64,000 nucleotides of DNA, taken from Haematococcus lacustris (lineage: Eukaryota > Chlorophyta > Chlorophyceae > Chlamydomonadales > Haematococcaceae). The notes under the pieces are model-generated. The model did not search any database. It was not told the DNA's origin and saw nothing but the letters and a program-made list of their open reading frames with translations. Location of the stretch: assembly GCA_030144725.1 (NCBI GenBank), contig JASKMD010000002.1, positions 1,571,611 through 1,635,610 on the forward strand, written 5' to 3'. Position numbers and translations under genes: made by a program. The stretch's first letter is position 1, and every line of letters begins with the position of its first letter. Positions 61,797 to 64,000 of the stretch are shown here, one piece after another.

Positions 61797-63463
61797 GCAA
61801 TGCCACACACATACAGCCTGCTGCTGCTGTCCATGCACTGCTCATGCACTACTGCCTGCTGCTCTTGCTGCTGTTCATGCACCGCAACATACCTACAACC
61901 TGCTGCTGCTCATGCACTGCAGCACACCTGCAGCCTGCTGCTACCTGCACTGCTACACCCCTATAGCCTGCTGCTGCTGCCCATCCACTGCTGCTGTTGT
62001 CCTTGCACTGCTGCTCATACACTACAGCCTGCTGCTGCTGCTGCTCATGCTCTGTAACACATGCACTGCAGCCTGCTGCTGCTGCTCATGCACTGCAGCA
62101 AACCTGCAGCCTGCTTCTACCTGCAGCCTGCACTGCCACACACTCACAGGCAGGGCAGGGCAGGGCAAGGCAGGGCAAGGCAGGGCAAGGCAGGGCAAGG
62201 CAGGGAGGGGCAACGCAAGGCTGGGAGGGGGTGGGGCAGTGCTGGGAGGGGGTGGGGCAGGGCTGGACAGGGAGGGGAGGGGCAACGCAAGGCTGGGAGG
62301 GGGTGGGGCAGTGCTGGGAGGGGGTGGGGCAGGGCTGGGCAGGGAGGGGAGGGGCAACGCAAGGCTGGGATGGGGTGGGGCAGGGCTGGGATGGGGTGGG
62401 GCAGTGCTGGGAGGGGGTGGGGCAGGGTTAAGCAAGGAGGGAAGGGGCGACGCAAGGCTGGGAGGGGGTCGGGCAGGGCTGGGCTGCGGCGGCAAGGGGC
62501 AATGTAAGGCTGGGCTGGGGTGGGGCAGGGCTGAAAAGGGGCGGGGCAGGGCTGGGCAGGGAGGAAAGGGGCAACGCAAGGCTGGGAGGGGGTGGGGCAG
62601 GGCTGGGATGGGGTGGGGCAGGGCTGGGAGGGGGTGTGGCAGGGTTAAGCCGGGAGGGAAGGGGCGACGCAAGGCTGGGAGGGGGTCGGGCAGGGCTGGG
62701 CTGCGGCGGCAAGGGGCAATGTAAGGCTGGGCTGGGGTGGGGCAGGGCTGGGCTGGGGTGGGGCAGGGCTGGGCTGGGGTGGGGCAGGGCTGGGCTGGGG
62801 TGGGGCAGGGCTGGGCAGGGAGGGAAGGGGCAGGGCTGGGAGGGGGTGGGGCAGGGCTGGGAGGGGGTGGGGCAGGGCTGGGCTGCGGCAGCGAGGGGTG
62901 GGGCTGGGCGGCGGGTGGCCAGTCTTGCCGTTCTCAGTCGTTAGGGTCCCCTTGAGCTGTTATTGTGGATGGCCTGCATGTATAGGCACACAACAACAGA
63001 GTCATGGCAAGGGTAATGCAAGGGGCGAATTGTTAGTGCTGCCCCTAATGTGCTGGTGGCTAGATATTACCCTAACCATCTCACCTGTAGCTCGCCTGGC
63101 CCGCGCCTAGCTCAGCTCCTCTCGTGTTTTCATGCTGTCCTTCAGCTGTGCGTTGTCCTCGCTTGCCTCGCGGGGTCATAACTCCTGCGTGTACGGGAGT
63201 GGGTCGGCTGGTGTTAAGGGACGGCTTGTGGTCGGCATCGCTGCGGCCGTACATCAACGATTGCAGTAACCGCCCCCAGGAACCACCTCTGGGCAGTCAA
63301 GGTTGCGCGTCAAAGCATGCGGAGAAGCCCAGCAAGCTGTAGTGTGGGTTGCTAGTCGCTCGTGCTTGTCGAGTAGCGCGGTTGGTCAGTTTAAAACTTC
63401 CCCCATCTACAGCCAACAAACTTCCCCCGTACAGGGGGAACTTTTACCGGGAGACTTGATTGG
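61797..63463 (-). repeat. Foldback right arm
   Basis: Inverted copy of the left arm with the same zonation, slightly longer because of extra GGGGTGGGGCAGGGCTGG-type units at about 62200-62880. Confidence 0.92.
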
Positions 63464-64000
63464 GGGGCCATCGCTGCGCTGGTACTGCTAGCAGTGACGT
63501 GGCCCATCGCGCAAGGTACGCGGAACGTGCTGGCGCTGAATGCGACGGTCAGCTGTTGGTTCCGGGAGGCCCGTGAGTGCGCTTTGTGTTGCGCGGCCCG
63601 GCGACACAAGGCAGGGCGCATGATCTGCAGGTCGCCTGCAAGACCTTGAGGAGTTTGAATCGCCAGCAGCTGCTGATGCTCATCCCCAGTCCATCGCAAA
63701 CAAGGTGAGTCGTTCTTGTTCCAGACCATTGTCAGGGATGGTGCAGCATCCACGACCATGACTGACATCCATGTCTGCCTGCAGGGCCATCTTGCCTCTC
63801 GCCAGGCTGCTACAAAAGGGTCAACACACGCTGTCCCATCTAGCATCGACGACAGTGAGGGAGTGGCAGTCGAACAAGCTGGAGGCAAGAGCAAGGACGG
63901 GCGCACACTGCTGGGTGACTCCTACGCGCCTGCCCATGCGCCTGCCCACCCCAGCAAGGTAATGGGTGTGCACGCCTACCCTAAACGATCTGCTGGGGTG

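Larger units (their letters stand above)
59301..63463. mobile_element. Foldback-type element, 4,163 bp, long inverted arms
   Basis: Termini are CCAATCAAGTCTCCCGG and its exact inverse. They are flanked by GGGGC at 59296-59300 and 63464-63468; removing the element and one GGGGC restores the sequence seen in copies A and B. Because the flank is G/C-rich, a 3- or 7-bp duplication with slightly shifted termini fits equally well. The arms are about 1.5-1.67 kb, the central loop about 1 kb with tandem repeats. No transposase ORF was recognised, so mobility must come from elsewhere. Confidence 0.9.
59272..64000 (+). pseudogene. Secreted repeat protein, copy C, disrupted by the foldback element
   Basis: The ATG at 59272 begins the same signal peptide as copies A and B, but after 29 bases (59300) the foldback element interrupts it. 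Exon 1 resumes at 63464 and ends near 63708 at a GTGAG donor; exon 2 is 63785-63958 after CTGCAG, and the next intron (GTAATG) runs out of the window. Besides the insertion, exon 1 has a one-base length difference from copies A/B near 63540 and a TGA where A/B have TCA (about 63620). This is an older, dead paralogue. Its exon 2 starts at a better acceptor than A/B and preserves the likely ancestral splice site. Confidence 0.8.

Noticed and set aside
61474..62724. 416-codon + ORF in the foldback element
   Set aside because: It runs from the loop through low-complexity arrays of the right arm; composition follows the repeat and no domain is visible.
1..64000. CRISPR arrays or a prokaryotic operon
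   Set aside because: Repeats are head-to-tail microsatellites, modules or inverted arms without regular unique spacers; introns and retroelements indicate a eukaryote.

Overview
The window looks like nuclear DNA of a GC-rich chlorophyte green alga, probably volvocalean (Chlamydomonas or Haematococcus type). This is inferred from spliced genes with GT-AG introns, a TGTAA polyadenylation signal, OPR/RAP-type organelle RNA-binding sequence, LINE, Ty3, copia, hAT and Fanzor elements, and kilobase-long C/G-rich microsatellites. The species cannot be named from sequence alone. A 500-base N run at 31145-31644 marks a scaffold gap.

Layout. 1-7924: an L1-type non-LTR retrotransposon (partial ORF1, full ORF2, poly-A tail). 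8518-12290: a six-exon alpha/beta hydrolase gene. 13560-14130: C-rich minisatellite and a (GGGCT)n array. 14209-15063: a hypothetical ORF. 15064-18547: nothing firm. 18548-24342 (minus): a glutamine/proline-rich low-complexity gene. 25094-25630: compound hexamer microsatellite. 25711-31144 (minus): a Ty3/gypsy chromodomain element with identical visible LTRs but a deleted integrase core. 31645-33938: the 3' part of a Ty1/copia element. 34200-37641: pieces of an OPR/RAP-like gene. 39362-40287: a hypothetical ORF with an internal UGA.

The most unusual part is 40623-64000. A Fanzor-like (eukaryotic TnpB relative) gene at 40623-43354 has RuvC-I in one exon and RuvC-II/III in the next; its intron is almost entirely a ~1 kb (CCCGC)n array. 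The second exon and about 9 kb downstream are tandemly duplicated (unit 1 about 42530-51500, unit 2 about 51501-58420). Each unit also holds a minus-strand Fanzor fragment and a gene for a secreted-type protein built from repeated phase-0 exon/intron modules. At the unit junction the secreted-protein gene is joined in frame to the 3' half of the Fanzor gene. Unit 1, but not unit 2, carries a 2.4 kb non-autonomous hAT-like insertion with an 8-bp target duplication. A third, degenerate copy of the secreted-protein gene (59272-64000) is split inside its signal peptide by a 4.16 kb foldback element with ~1.5 kb inverted arms; the intact copies give the empty site.

These genes do not form a pathway. 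The window records repeated mobile-element insertion and microsatellite-associated rearrangement around one Fanzor locus. Exon boundaries were inferred by hand from splice consensus and reading-frame phase and are unproven.
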